Below are positions 52,911 to 61,067 of a stretch of 64,000 bases of DNA, one piece after another. Below the pieces are notes generated by a model. It had not been told where the DNA came from and made no database searches. It saw only the letters and a program-made list of their open reading frames with translations. The position numbers were made by a program, and so were the translations under genes. Source of the stretch: Rhodococcus sp. W8901 (GTDB lineage Bacteria; Actinomycetota; Actinomycetes; Mycobacteriales; Mycobacteriaceae); NCBI RefSeq assembly GCF_013348805.1, contig NZ_CP054690.1, forward strand, positions 1,054,001 to 1,118,000, in the 5' to 3' direction. Position 1 is the stretch's first letter, and every line of letters starts with the position of its first letter.

Positions 52911-53990
52911 ATGACCGAGGACAGTACCCGCACGCAGGGCGCTTCGTACGCCGCCGCCGGAGTGGACATCGAAGCGGGCGACCGGGCAGTCGAACTGTTC
53001 GCCCCGTTGGCGAAGAAGGCCAGCCGCCCCGAGGTCATGGGTGGTCTCGGTGGTTTCGCCGGCCTGTTCTCCCTCAAGGGTGGATACAAGGAGCCGCTGC
53101 TCGCCGCGTCCACCGACGGCGTCGGCACCAAGCTCGCCGTCGCGCAGGCCATGGACAAGCACGACACCGTCGGCCTCGACCTGGTCGCGATGGTCGTGGA
53201 CGACCTCGTGGTGTGCGGCGCCGAGCCGCTGTTCCTGCAGGACTACATCGCGGTCGGCCGGGTCGTCCCCGAGCGGGTCGCCGAGATCGTCGGCGGCATC
53301 GCCGAGGGCTGCATCCAGGCCGGCTGCGCGCTGCTCGGCGGCGAGACGGCCGAGCACCCCGGGGTGATGGCCGACGGTGACTACGACCTGTCCGCCACCG
53401 GTATCGGCGTCGTCGAGGCCGACCAGGTCCTCGGACCGGACCGTGTCCGCCCGGGCGACGTCGTGATCGGCATGGGCGCGTCGGGTCTGCACTCCAACGG
53501 TTACTCGCTGGCCCGCAAGGTGCTGCTCGAGATCGACCACATGTCGCTGACCGGGCACGTCGACGAGTTCGGCCGTACCCTCGGCGAGGAGCTGCTCGAG
53601 CCCACCAAGATCTACGCCAAGGACTGCCTGGCGCTGGCCGCCGAGACCGACGTGCGCACGTTCTGCCACGTCACCGGTGGCGGCCTCGCCAACAACCTCG
53701 CGCGCGTGATGCCCAAGGGCCTCGTCGCCGAGCTGGACCGTGGCACCTGGAGCCCCGCTCCCGTGTTCACCATGATCGCGCAGCGCGGTCGTGTCGAGCG
53801 CGCCGAGATGGAGCAGACGTTCAACATGGGCGTCGGCATGGTCGCGATCGTCGCGCCCGAGGACGTGGACCGCGCCCTGGCGGTGCTCACGGCCCGCCAC
53901 ATCGACTGCTGGACCCTCGGCAGCGTCAAGAAGGCATCGGACGCCGACGCCGCACGCGCCCTGCTGCTGGGCGATCACCCTCGCTTCTGA
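52911..53990 (+). CDS. purM: AIR synthetase
   Basis: A 359-residue phosphoribosylformylglycinamidine cyclo-ligase that closes FGAM to AIR with ATP. Motifs include YAAAGVDIEAGDRAV, AASTDGVGTKLAVAQ, LGGETAEHPGVM, GLHSNGYSLAR and HVTGGGLANNL. Length is typical. It follows purF as in mycobacteria. A strong terminator hairpin lies 31 bases after the stop. Confidence 0.96.
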   Translation: MTEDSTRTQGASYAAAGVDIEAGDRAVELFAPLAKKASRPEVMGGLGGFAGLFSLKGGYKEPLLAASTDGVGTKLAVAQAMDKHDTVGLDLVAMVVDDLVVCGAEPLFLQDYIAVGRVVPERVAEIVGGIAEGCIQAGCALLGGETAEHPGVMADGDYDLSATGIGVVEADQVLGPDRVRPGDVVIGMGASGLHSNGYSLARKVLLEIDHMSLTGHVDEFGRTLGEELLEPTKIYAKDCLALAAETDVRTFCHVTGGGLANNLARVMPKGLVAELDRGTWSPAPVFTMIAQRGRVERAEMEQTFNMGVGMVAIVAPEDVDRALAVLTARHIDCWTLGSVKKASDADAARALLLGDHPRF

Positions 53991-54021
53991 GCGGCCGTCC
54001 CGAGCCGGGACCGCACGTAGG

Positions 54022-54060
54022 CGTCGTCCCCGGAACCTCCACGAGGTTCCGGGGACGACG
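54022..54060 (+). terminator. Terminator hairpin after purM
   Basis: A perfect 18-bp stem (CGTCGTCCCCGGAACCTC and complement) with a CAC loop, followed by TCGTTCT. Confidence 0.85.
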
Positions 54061-54186
54061 TCGTTCTAGGCGGTGTCGGCCGGTTAGGGCCGGAGATGCC
54101 AGAGGCGCCAGACGTGCACCCGGGATGCCGGAGATGCGACGGCATTGCACGCGCGGGCAGGCCGCGAAGTACTCACGGAGATACCA

Positions 54187-54223
54187 CGAATGAGGGGGAG
54201 CCGGTCGGGCTCCCCCTCATTCG
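54187..54223. terminator. Terminator hairpin after the DUF3073 gene
   Basis: CGAATGAGGGGGAGCC pairs perfectly with its complement around GGTCG. It lies 28 bases beyond the minus-strand DUF3073 stop and probably ends that transcript. The stretch between it and the purM terminator holds nothing recognisable. Confidence 0.78.
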
Positions 54224-54251
54224 CGTTTGTCCGACTGGGTCAGGACGACAG

Positions 54252-54467
54252 TCAACGACGCCAATCGTCGTAGTCGTCGTCCTCCCAGGGAGGGCGGTTG
54301 TCCTCGTCGGAGCGCTTGTCGGCGATGACTCCGCCGTTACGGGACGAGCCGGATCCACCGCCGCTCGAGAGCTCTCGTTGCAGGCTGTCGAAATCCGTGG
54401 ACGGAGAGCTGTATTTGAGCTCCCGTGCAACCTTGGTCTGCTTTGCCTTAGCCCGGCCGCGGCCCAT
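54252..54467 (-). CDS. DUF3073-family small protein
   Basis: A 71-residue protein that starts MGRGRAKAKQTKVARELKYS and ends in an acidic, aromatic tail (PPWEDDDYDDWRR). This is the DUF3073 family, found near purM across actinobacteria; no function is known. The basic head and acidic tail suggest a disordered or nucleic-acid-associated protein. The ATG at 54467 follows GAGGGGG and fixes the start; the longer frame is not conserved in character. Confidence 0.88.
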   Translation of the reverse strand: MGRGRAKAKQTKVARELKYSSPSTDFDSLQRELSSGGGSGSSRNGGVIADKRSDEDNRPPWEDDDYDDWRR

Positions 54468-54651
54468 GGCTGACCCCCTCGCGCTTTCGCGGGGCGGCCT
54501 GGGGAATTTGGCGGCCCCGCGTGAGTGTTGATGTTTTCCTGACCCACACTCTAGCGTGCAAATGTCGCTTCCGCCTCCACGAATGGTTCCCGGTGGTGTC
54601 TGATTTGTCTCAGAGGGCCCGTGAGCTGGAGTGATGGCGAATTTCTGCAGG

Positions 54652-55605
54652 CTAGAACACACCCGGGACGGCGCGTATCGTCCCCACTCGGGCGCCGCCG
54701 CCGAGGACGGGCTGGGACGCCAGTGCGGCGTGGTCCTCCGACCACGTCACGCCGAGCCGGTGGAGCAGCGCCGCGGTCAACGGCAGCCGGGCCCGCTCGT
54801 GCCCATCGTCGATCTTGAACGCGAAGGCGGTGCCGTCGGGCAGCGCGCCCGCATGGACTCCGTCGGCGCCGGCCTTGCACAGCAGCCCCGGCACCGCCGG
54901 CATCAGGCGGGCGTCGTCGCGACCGGTGCCCGACACGAGGTGCGGGTGCGCGCGGATCGCGTCGGCGACGGATCGCTCGGCCGATCCGGGTTCGGCCGTA
55001 GCCAGGCGGGAGAACGCCCGCGCGAGGTTGGTCAGCGACACCGGAATGATCGGCAGCCCGCAGCCGTCGATGCCCAGTTCGGTCTCGGGTTCGCCGCTGA
55101 GTTCGGCGATGGTCCCGATCACGGTGCGCTGGAGCGGGTGGGCGGGGTCGAGGTACGTGTCCATCGGCCAGTCGTTGGCCGCGCATGCTGCGAGCATGGC
55201 CGCGTGCTTGCCCGAACAGTTCATGTAGACCGTTCGGGGCGGCCGGCCCGTCGCGAGCACCTCGGCGCGCGCCAGTTCGTTCGCCGGCAGGTCCGGAGGG
55301 CACTGCAGCTGCCGCTCCTCGAGGCCGTGGCGGTCGAGTAGCTGCTCGACGAGTTCGACGTGCGCGAGCTCGCCCTCGTGCGACGCCGACGCGATCGCCA
55401 GCTGCTCGCTGGACTCGGGCACGAACCCGCTGCGGAGCAGTGCGACCGCCTGCATCGGCTTGTTCGACGACCGCGGGTAGATCGGCGTGTGGACCTCGCC
55501 GAGGGTCAGCGTGCTGGTTCCGTCCGGCGCGAGCACCACCAGGGAACCGCGGTGCACGCACTCGCGGAATCCGGATCGGACGACCTCGACCAGTTCGACG
55601 CTCAC
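54652..55605 (-). CDS. Asparaginase II-family protein
   Basis: A 317-residue protein of the thermolabile asparaginase II family (PF06089), unrelated to type I enzymes. Family signatures are RSSNKPMQAVALLRSG, SASHEGELAHVE, NCSGKHAAMLAACAAN and IDGCGLPIIPVSL. It probably hydrolyses asparagine in the cytoplasm. The GTG at 55605 overlaps the MOSC gene stop (GTGA), making it the third gene of a YgfZ-MOSC-asparaginase run. Confidence 0.85.
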   Translation of the reverse strand: MSVELVEVVRSGFRECVHRGSLVVLAPDGTSTLTLGEVHTPIYPRSSNKPMQAVALLRSGFVPESSEQLAIASASHEGELAHVELVEQLLDRHGLEERQLQCPPDLPANELARAEVLATGRPPRTVYMNCSGKHAAMLAACAANDWPMDTYLDPAHPLQRTVIGTIAELSGEPETELGIDGCGLPIIPVSLTNLARAFSRLATAEPGSAERSVADAIRAHPHLVSGTGRDDARLMPAVPGLLCKAGADGVHAGALPDGTAFAFKIDDGHERARLPLTAALLHRLGVTWSEDHAALASQPVLGGGARVGTIRAVPGVF

Positions 55606-56264
55606 GACGGCACCTGCTCTTCCAGACGGTTCAGGAACTTGCGGACCCGGGCTTCGACCGTGTCCGCGAGATCGGGTTGTTCGGCGAGCAGGCGCGCCAG
55701 CCGGGCGGCGTCGTCGCCGACGAACACGTCGCGGACGGTCACCCCGTGTGCGGGCACCGACAGGATCTCGACGGCGTCGCCGGCCTGTATGCGGCCGGGG
55801 GTCAGCACCCGCATGTACGCGCCGACGTCGGCGCGTTCGGTGAACCGCTTGACCCACCGTGGCTCGCCGGACCAGTGCGCGAACGTCCCGCACGGCACGC
55901 GCGGCTCGGTGATCTCGAGTTCGACGTCGCCGATGCGCCAGCGGGTGCCGATCACCGCGTCGGTGGTGGGCACGCCGACCACGCGCATGTTCTCGCCGAA
56001 CCAGCCCGGCGCGAGGGGCCGGCCCAGTTCCGACGCCCAACGCTCGGCCTCTTCCGTGGAGTAGGCGTAGACCGCCTTGTCGCGCCCTCCGTGGAACTTC
56101 GTGTCGCAGACGTGGTCTCCGGTCACCCCGCCGGTTTCGACGCGCACAGGGCCCGTCACGGGCCGTTTGTCGATGGCCGTGCGCGGCGCCCGCTTGCTGG
56201 GTGCGTCGCGGTCGGCGAACACGACGCACACCGCATCGAGGCGGCCGGTCGACGCGCCCGTCAC
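55602..56264 (-). CDS. MOSC-domain protein (YiiM-like)
   Basis: A 220-residue MOSC-domain protein. Seen are KRPVTGPVRVETGGVTGDHV, the DKAVYAYSTEEAERW step, PGWFGENMRV, EPRVPCGTFAHW with the conserved cysteine, and a C-terminal helical extension (DAARLARLLAEQPDLADTVE). YiiM-like proteins use a molybdenum cofactor to reduce N-hydroxylated compounds. The GTG start overlaps the YgfZ stop and its stop overlaps the asparaginase start. Confidence 0.85.
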   Translation of the reverse strand: MTGASTGRLDAVCVVFADRDAPSKRAPRTAIDKRPVTGPVRVETGGVTGDHVCDTKFHGGRDKAVYAYSTEEAERWASELGRPLAPGWFGENMRVVGVPTTDAVIGTRWRIGDVELEITEPRVPCGTFAHWSGEPRWVKRFTERADVGAYMRVLTPGRIQAGDAVEILSVPAHGVTVRDVFVGDDAARLARLLAEQPDLADTVEARVRKFLNRLEEQVPS

Positions 56265-57391
56265 CGGCCGCGCAACCGGTCGACGGCCGCCCGGCCCGCC
56301 TGCACCTCGTCGTGCCGCGGCACCGAGTCCGCGTCGATCGAGGCGGCGCACGGCCCGGCGACGAGCGCGGTCTCGACGGGCACGGTGCGCTTCACCAGCG
56401 CCAGCGCGATCGGTCCCCACTCGAAGTGGTCGACGACGGTGCCCACGCGGCCGACGGTGCGCCCGTCCGCGGTCACGGACTCGCCCGCCTCGGGGCGACC
56501 CTCGGCGGAGCCGTCGAGGTGCAGCAGCACGAGGTGGCGCGGCGGCTTGCCGAGGTTGTGGACCCGGGCCACCGTCTCCTGGCCGCGGTAGCAGCCCTTG
56601 TCGAGGTGGACGGCGCCGTGCTCGGCCGGCCCACCGATCCAGCCGGCCTCGTGGGGGATGGTGCGGTCGTCGGTGTCGACGCCGATCCGCGGGCGCAGCG
56701 CTGCGACCCTCAAGGCCTCGAACGCCCACGAGCCGGCCGGACGCGCGCCGGCCGCGGTGAGGACGGTCCACCAGCGGCTGAGTTCGCTGCGCGGGATCAC
56801 CAGGTCGAACGAGTCCACGGTGGGCCACGGCATCCGGCGCACGAATCCGCCGCCGGCCAGCGGGACCGCGTCGTACACGCCGGGCAGTGCCGACACGCCG
56901 AGCGCCTCCAGGAAGGCGGGGGAGGATGCGACGTCGGGGCCGAGCAGGCTCAGCACGGCCATGTCGTTGCCGTCGCGCGGCTCGGCCTTGGACCAGAACA
57001 CCATCTTCTGCAGGAAGGTCAGCAACTCCGGGCCGTGGTCGGCCTCGGTGTCGATCCACGTCACGCTGTCGATGTCGGTCTGCACGAAGTGGTGCTCGAT
57101 GCGGCCGTTGATGTCCAGGCTCAGGTTCTCGGCGCTGGACCGGTCCGGGAGCGCGGCGACGTGCTGGCTGGAGATGGTGTGCAGCCACGTGAGCCGCTCG
57201 TCGCCGGAGATCGCGATGACGAACCGGTGGGAGCGGTCGACGACGGCTGCGGAGCGGACCGCGGCGCGTTGCTCGGCGAACGGATCGCCGTAGTGCCATG
57301 CGACGCCGGCATCCGGTGAGCCCTCGGGCGGAGGGACCGCGCCGGGCGTGGACAGAAGTGGACTGGGTGCAACGTGCGGAGTGTCGGCCAC
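56261..57391 (-). CDS. ygfZ: YgfZ/GcvT-like folate-binding Fe-S maintenance protein
   Basis: A 376-residue protein with the YgfZ signature KGCYRGQETVARVHNLGKPP, whose cysteine is essential in E. coli YgfZ, plus the GcvT-like N-terminal AAVVDRSHRFVIAISGDERL. These proteins use folate to help assemble or repair certain Fe-S enzymes. It is divergent from pabC, which makes the p-aminobenzoate part of folate, a functional link often kept in actinobacteria. It is the first gene of a coupled three-gene run on the minus strand. Confidence 0.9.
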   Translation of the reverse strand: MADTPHVAPSPLLSTPGAVPPPEGSPDAGVAWHYGDPFAEQRAAVRSAAVVDRSHRFVIAISGDERLTWLHTISSQHVAALPDRSSAENLSLDINGRIEHHFVQTDIDSVTWIDTEADHGPELLTFLQKMVFWSKAEPRDGNDMAVLSLLGPDVASSPAFLEALGVSALPGVYDAVPLAGGGFVRRMPWPTVDSFDLVIPRSELSRWWTVLTAAGARPAGSWAFEALRVAALRPRIGVDTDDRTIPHEAGWIGGPAEHGAVHLDKGCYRGQETVARVHNLGKPPRHLVLLHLDGSAEGRPEAGESVTADGRTVGRVGTVVDHFEWGPIALALVKRTVPVETALVAGPCAASIDADSVPRHDEVQAGRAAVDRLRGR

Positions 57392-57476
57392 GGCCCCATT
57401 CTAGGAGCGGTGAGCGACGGTGCCGCGTGACACAGGGAACTGCTGGTCGCGCCGAGTTCTGACTATGGTGGGCGGC

Positions 57477-58346
57477 ATGGCTGAGCAGGTTGGACAGGTG
57501 CTGGTGACACTGGACGGGCAGGTGCGCGACGCCGACGCCCCGCTCCTGCACGTGGACGACCTCGCCGTGGTGCGCGGCGACGGCGTGTTCGAGACGCTGT
57601 TGGTCCGCGACGGGCGGGCGTGCAAGGTCGGGCTGCACCTGGATCGTCTGGAGGCGTCGGCGACCGCCCTCGAGTTGCCCCTGCCGGGCCGTGGGTTGTG
57701 GCGCCGCGCCGTCGAGGCGGCGGCCCGGGAGTGGGGACGCGACCGGGAAGGCTGGATGCGTCTTCTGCTCAGTCGTGGCCGGGAGACCGGGGGACCGGCC
57801 ACCGCGTTCGTGTCGGTGGGTCCGGTCGCGGAGCGTGTCCTGCGTGCTCGCCGCGACGGGGTCTCCGTCATGACGCTGCCGCGCGGGTACTCGGTCGACC
57901 TTGCGGCGTCGGCGCCGTGGCAGCTGGCGGGGGCGAAGACTCTGTCGTACGCGACGAACATGGCGGCCCTGAGGCATGCCCAGGCGCAGGGTGTCGACGA
58001 CGTCATCTTCACGAGCAGTGAAGGACGAATTCTGGAGGGTCCCCGGTCGACGGTCGTGATCGCCCGGGGTAAGACGTTGATCACTCCGCCGCCCGAGCAC
58101 AGCATCCTGCCGGGCACCACGCAGCGGGCCCTGTTCGAGGTCGCCGGGGCCAAGGGATACACGTGCAAGTACGAACCTCTGAATCCCGTGGATCTTGTTG
58201 TCGCGGAGGGAATCTGGATGGTCTCGAGTGTTACCCTGGCGGCGCGGGTGCACACCCTCGACGGGCTCTCGTTGTCGGTGTCGCCGGCGGCCGAGGACGT
58301 GGCCTCGATGGTTCAGTTGGCCGTCGAGACGGTGGGGTCGGACTAG
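57477..58346 (+). CDS. pabC: Aminodeoxychorismate lyase / class IV aminotransferase
   Basis: A 289-residue fold-type IV PLP enzyme. The PLP lysine is in LAGAKTLSYATNMAALR, with the glutamate motif VIFTSSEGRILEGPRSTVV and TPPPEHSILPGTT. It should release pyruvate from aminodeoxychorismate to give p-aminobenzoate for folate. Branched-chain or D-amino-acid aminotransferases are related, but the position after purM and DUF3073 matches pabC in mycobacteria. TATGGT at 57464-57469, seven bases before the ATG, suggests a leaderless message. Confidence 0.85.
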   Translation: MAEQVGQVLVTLDGQVRDADAPLLHVDDLAVVRGDGVFETLLVRDGRACKVGLHLDRLEASATALELPLPGRGLWRRAVEAAAREWGRDREGWMRLLLSRGRETGGPATAFVSVGPVAERVLRARRDGVSVMTLPRGYSVDLAASAPWQLAGAKTLSYATNMAALRHAQAQGVDDVIFTSSEGRILEGPRSTVVIARGKTLITPPPEHSILPGTTQRALFEVAGAKGYTCKYEPLNPVDLVVAEGIWMVSSVTLAARVHTLDGLSLSVSPAAEDVASMVQLAVETVGSD

Positions 58347-58372
58347 ATCGGGTTAGGCGCCGACCGAAAGGT

Positions 58373-58391
58373 CTACTACATTCCGTAGTAG
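58373..58391. promoter_or_regulatory. Operator-like inverted repeat before cydA
   Basis: CTACTAC-N5-GTAGTAG is a perfect 7-bp inverted repeat, 111 bp before the cydA start. TACTAC/GTAGTA half-sites look somewhat like those of BlaI/CopY-type repressors, but the regulator is unknown. Confidence 0.5.
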
Positions 58392-58502
58392 CAATCCGCT
58401 GCGGGGAGCTTCTGCCCGCAGTAGCTTTGTGAACAGGGATCGAGCGGACGCCCACGTCTCGACCCCGAAGCCTGTCCTACGGGCCGACTTTTCGGAGTAG
58501 CC

Positions 58503-60020
58503 ATGGATGTCTTGGATGTCTCCCGGTGGCAGTTCGGAATCACCACCGTCTACCACTTCATCTTCGTTCCCCTCACGATCGGACTGGCTCCGCTGGTCGC
58601 GATCATGCAGACGATGTGGGTGATCACGAAGAAGGATCACTGGTATCGCCTCACCAAGTTCTTCGGCAAGTTCTTCCTGATCAACTTCGCGATCGGTGTC
58701 GCGACAGGCATCGTGCAGGAGTTCCAGTTCGGTATGAACTGGAGTGAGTACTCCCGGTTCGTCGGCGACGTCTTCGGTGCCCCACTGGCGCTCGAGGGTC
58801 TCGTCGCGTTCTTCCTCGAGTCGACGTTCCTCGGCCTGTGGATCTTCGGCTGGACCCGACTGCCCAAGGGTGTCCATCTCGCGACGATCTGGTTGGCCGC
58901 GATCGGTGTGAACGCCTCGGCGTACTTCATCATCGTCGCCAACTCGTTCATGCAGCACCCCGTCGGCGCGCGTTTCAATCCGGAGACCGGACGCGCCGAG
59001 CTCGAGAGCATCTGGGCCCTGCTGACCAACAACACGGCCATCGCGGCGTACCTTCACGCGGTTGCAGGTGGCTTCCTCACCGCCGCAACGTTCGTGGTCG
59101 GCATCGCCGGTTGGTGGATGGTGCGCAACATGCGCAAGTCCAAGACCTCGGCTCCGGAGGAGGCCGAGACGCTCGTCGAGGACGCGCGTGGAATGTTCCG
59201 GCCGGCCGCGCGGATGGGCATGCTCGTGATGATCATCGCCGGTATCGGTCTCATCTACACCGGTGACGTCCAGGGCAAGCTGATGTTCCAGCAACAGCCG
59301 ATGAAGATGGCGTCTGCAGAGTCGTTGTGTCACACCGAGACCGATCCAGACTTCTCGATCCTCACCGTCGGTACCCACAACAACTGCGAGGGTGTCACGC
59401 ACGTGCTCGAGGTGCCCTTCGTGTTGCCGTGGCTGGCCGAGGGCAAGTTCAGCGGCGTGACACTGCAGGGCGTCGAGGATCTGCAGGCTCAGTACGAGCA
59501 GCAGTTCGGTCCCGGCAACTACCGTCCCAACCTGTTCGTCACGTACTGGTCGTTCCGCGCGATGATCGGTCTGGCTGCCGGGTCGCTGGCGCTGGCGCTG
59601 GCCGGACTGTGGGTCACCCGTCGGGGCCGGGTCCCGGACCAGAACTGGTTCAAGTGGTTGTGCCTCATCGCGATTCCGATGCCGTTCCTCGCGAACAGTG
59701 CGGGCTGGATCTTCACCGAGATGGGCCGTCAGCCCTGGGTGGTGCATCCCAACCCGACCGGCGTCGACCTGATCCGGCTCACCGTCGACCAGGGTGTCTC
59801 CGATCACCCGACCGGGCTGGTCGTCACCTCGCTCGTGGTGTTCACGCTGCTGTACGGCGCGCTGGGTGTCGTGTGGTTCTACCTGATCCGCCGGTACGCG
59901 GTCGAGGGACCGTCGCCGCACGATCTGCATCCGCCGGGTCGAGGGCCCGCGCCGAAGGCCGGCGGCCCGGGCGAACCGGGCGAGCCGGAGGCCGAAGAGC
60001 AACTGTCGTTCGCGTACTAG
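58503..60020 (+). CDS. cydA: Cytochrome bd oxidase subunit I
   Basis: A 505-residue quinol oxidase subunit with about nine membrane helices. Haem ligands are visible: His18 in TVYHFIFVPLTIG and the later Met region, and GRQPWVVHPNPTG is the hallmark after the quinol-binding loop. The Q-loop is short. With CydB it reduces oxygen to water at very low oxygen levels and resists nitric oxide. GGAG gives the ribosome site. It is the first of four cyd genes. Confidence 0.95.
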   Translation: MDVLDVSRWQFGITTVYHFIFVPLTIGLAPLVAIMQTMWVITKKDHWYRLTKFFGKFFLINFAIGVATGIVQEFQFGMNWSEYSRFVGDVFGAPLALEGLVAFFLESTFLGLWIFGWTRLPKGVHLATIWLAAIGVNASAYFIIVANSFMQHPVGARFNPETGRAELESIWALLTNNTAIAAYLHAVAGGFLTAATFVVGIAGWWMVRNMRKSKTSAPEEAETLVEDARGMFRPAARMGMLVMIIAGIGLIYTGDVQGKLMFQQQPMKMASAESLCHTETDPDFSILTVGTHNNCEGVTHVLEVPFVLPWLAEGKFSGVTLQGVEDLQAQYEQQFGPGNYRPNLFVTYWSFRAMIGLAAGSLALALAGLWVTRRGRVPDQNWFKWLCLIAIPMPFLANSAGWIFTEMGRQPWVVHPNPTGVDLIRLTVDQGVSDHPTGLVVTSLVVFTLLYGALGVVWFYLIRRYAVEGPSPHDLHPPGRGPAPKAGGPGEPGEPEAEEQLSFAY

Positions 60021-60029
60021 GAGACCGTC

Positions 60030-61067
60030 ATGGGACTGCAGGAATTCTGGTTCATTCTCATCGCGGTGCTCTTCGTCGGGTACTTCGTACTCGAGGGGTT
60101 CGACTTCGGTGTCGGAATGCTGATGCCCGTCCTGGGCAAGACGGAGAACCGTCGTCGCGTGCTGCTCAACACGATCGGGCCCGTCTGGGACGGCAACGAG
60201 GTGTGGTTGATCGTCGGTGGTGGTGCGCTGTTCGCGGCGTTCCCCGACTGGTACGCGACATTGTTCTCCGGGTTCTATCTACCGCTGCTGATCATCCTGG
60301 TGGCGTTGATCCTGCGAATCGTCGCGATCGAGTGGCGCGGCAAGATCGACGACGACAAATGGCGGCGGCGTGCCGACTGGGGCATCATGATCGGCTCCTG
60401 GGTGCCGGCAGTGCTGTGGGGTGTCGCATTCGCGAACATCGTCCGCGGTGTCGCGATCAACGCGGACAAGAAGGTGACGTCAACCTTCTTCGACCTGCTC
60501 AACCCGTACGCGCTGCTCGGTGGCATCACCACGGCGCTGGTGTTCGCGCTGCACGGCGCGGTGTTCATCGCCCTCAAGACCGCCGACGACGTGCGGATCG
60601 ACGCCGCGGACCTGGCGAAGAAACTCGCCATCCCGACGGTCCCGATCGCCGGTGGGTTCGTGCTGTGGACCCAGCTGGCTCACGGCAAGGGCTGGACGTG
60701 GATCCTGGTGGCACTCGCGGCAATTGCCGTGATCGCGGTGGTGTTCCTGACCCGGGCCGAGAGCGAGGGCTGGGCGTTCGCGTTCACGACGCTCGCGGTG
60801 ATCGCCACCGTGGTGCTGCTGTTCGCGTCGCTGTACCCGAACGTGATGCCGTCGACGACGAGCGAGGCGTACAACCTCACGATCGAGAACGCGTCGTCGA
60901 GTCCGTACACCCTGAAGGTGATGAGTTGGGCGGCAGTGATTCTCACGCCGATCGTGCTGTGCTACCAGGGCTGGACGTACTGGGTGTTCCGTAAGCGGAT
61001 CTCCACCAAGCACATCCCGCCGTCGATCGGGCTGTCCCGCAAGGCTGGATCTACGAAGGTCGGATGA
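60030..61067 (+). CDS. cydB: Cytochrome bd oxidase subunit II
   Basis: A 345-residue partner of CydA with about eight helices. Landmarks are FVLEGFDFGVGML near the start, TIGPVWDGNEVWLIVGGGALFAA and WGIMIGSWVPAVLWGVAF. It supports quinol oxidation and haem assembly. AGGAGA lies just before the ATG, nine bases after cydA. The stop overlaps the cydD start by four bases (ATGA). Confidence 0.95.
   Translation: MGLQEFWFILIAVLFVGYFVLEGFDFGVGMLMPVLGKTENRRRVLLNTIGPVWDGNEVWLIVGGGALFAAFPDWYATLFSGFYLPLLIILVALILRIVAIEWRGKIDDDKWRRRADWGIMIGSWVPAVLWGVAFANIVRGVAINADKKVTSTFFDLLNPYALLGGITTALVFALHGAVFIALKTADDVRIDAADLAKKLAIPTVPIAGGFVLWTQLAHGKGWTWILVALAAIAVIAVVFLTRAESEGWAFAFTTLAVIATVVLLFASLYPNVMPSTTSEAYNLTIENASSSPYTLKVMSWAAVILTPIVLCYQGWTYWVFRKRISTKHIPPSIGLSRKAGSTKVG

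Noticed and set aside
50676-53978. An 1100-codon open frame on the minus strand opposite purF and purM
   Set aside because: Its composition (very high Arg, Gly, His, Asp) is that of an antisense shadow, and both opposite genes are certain.
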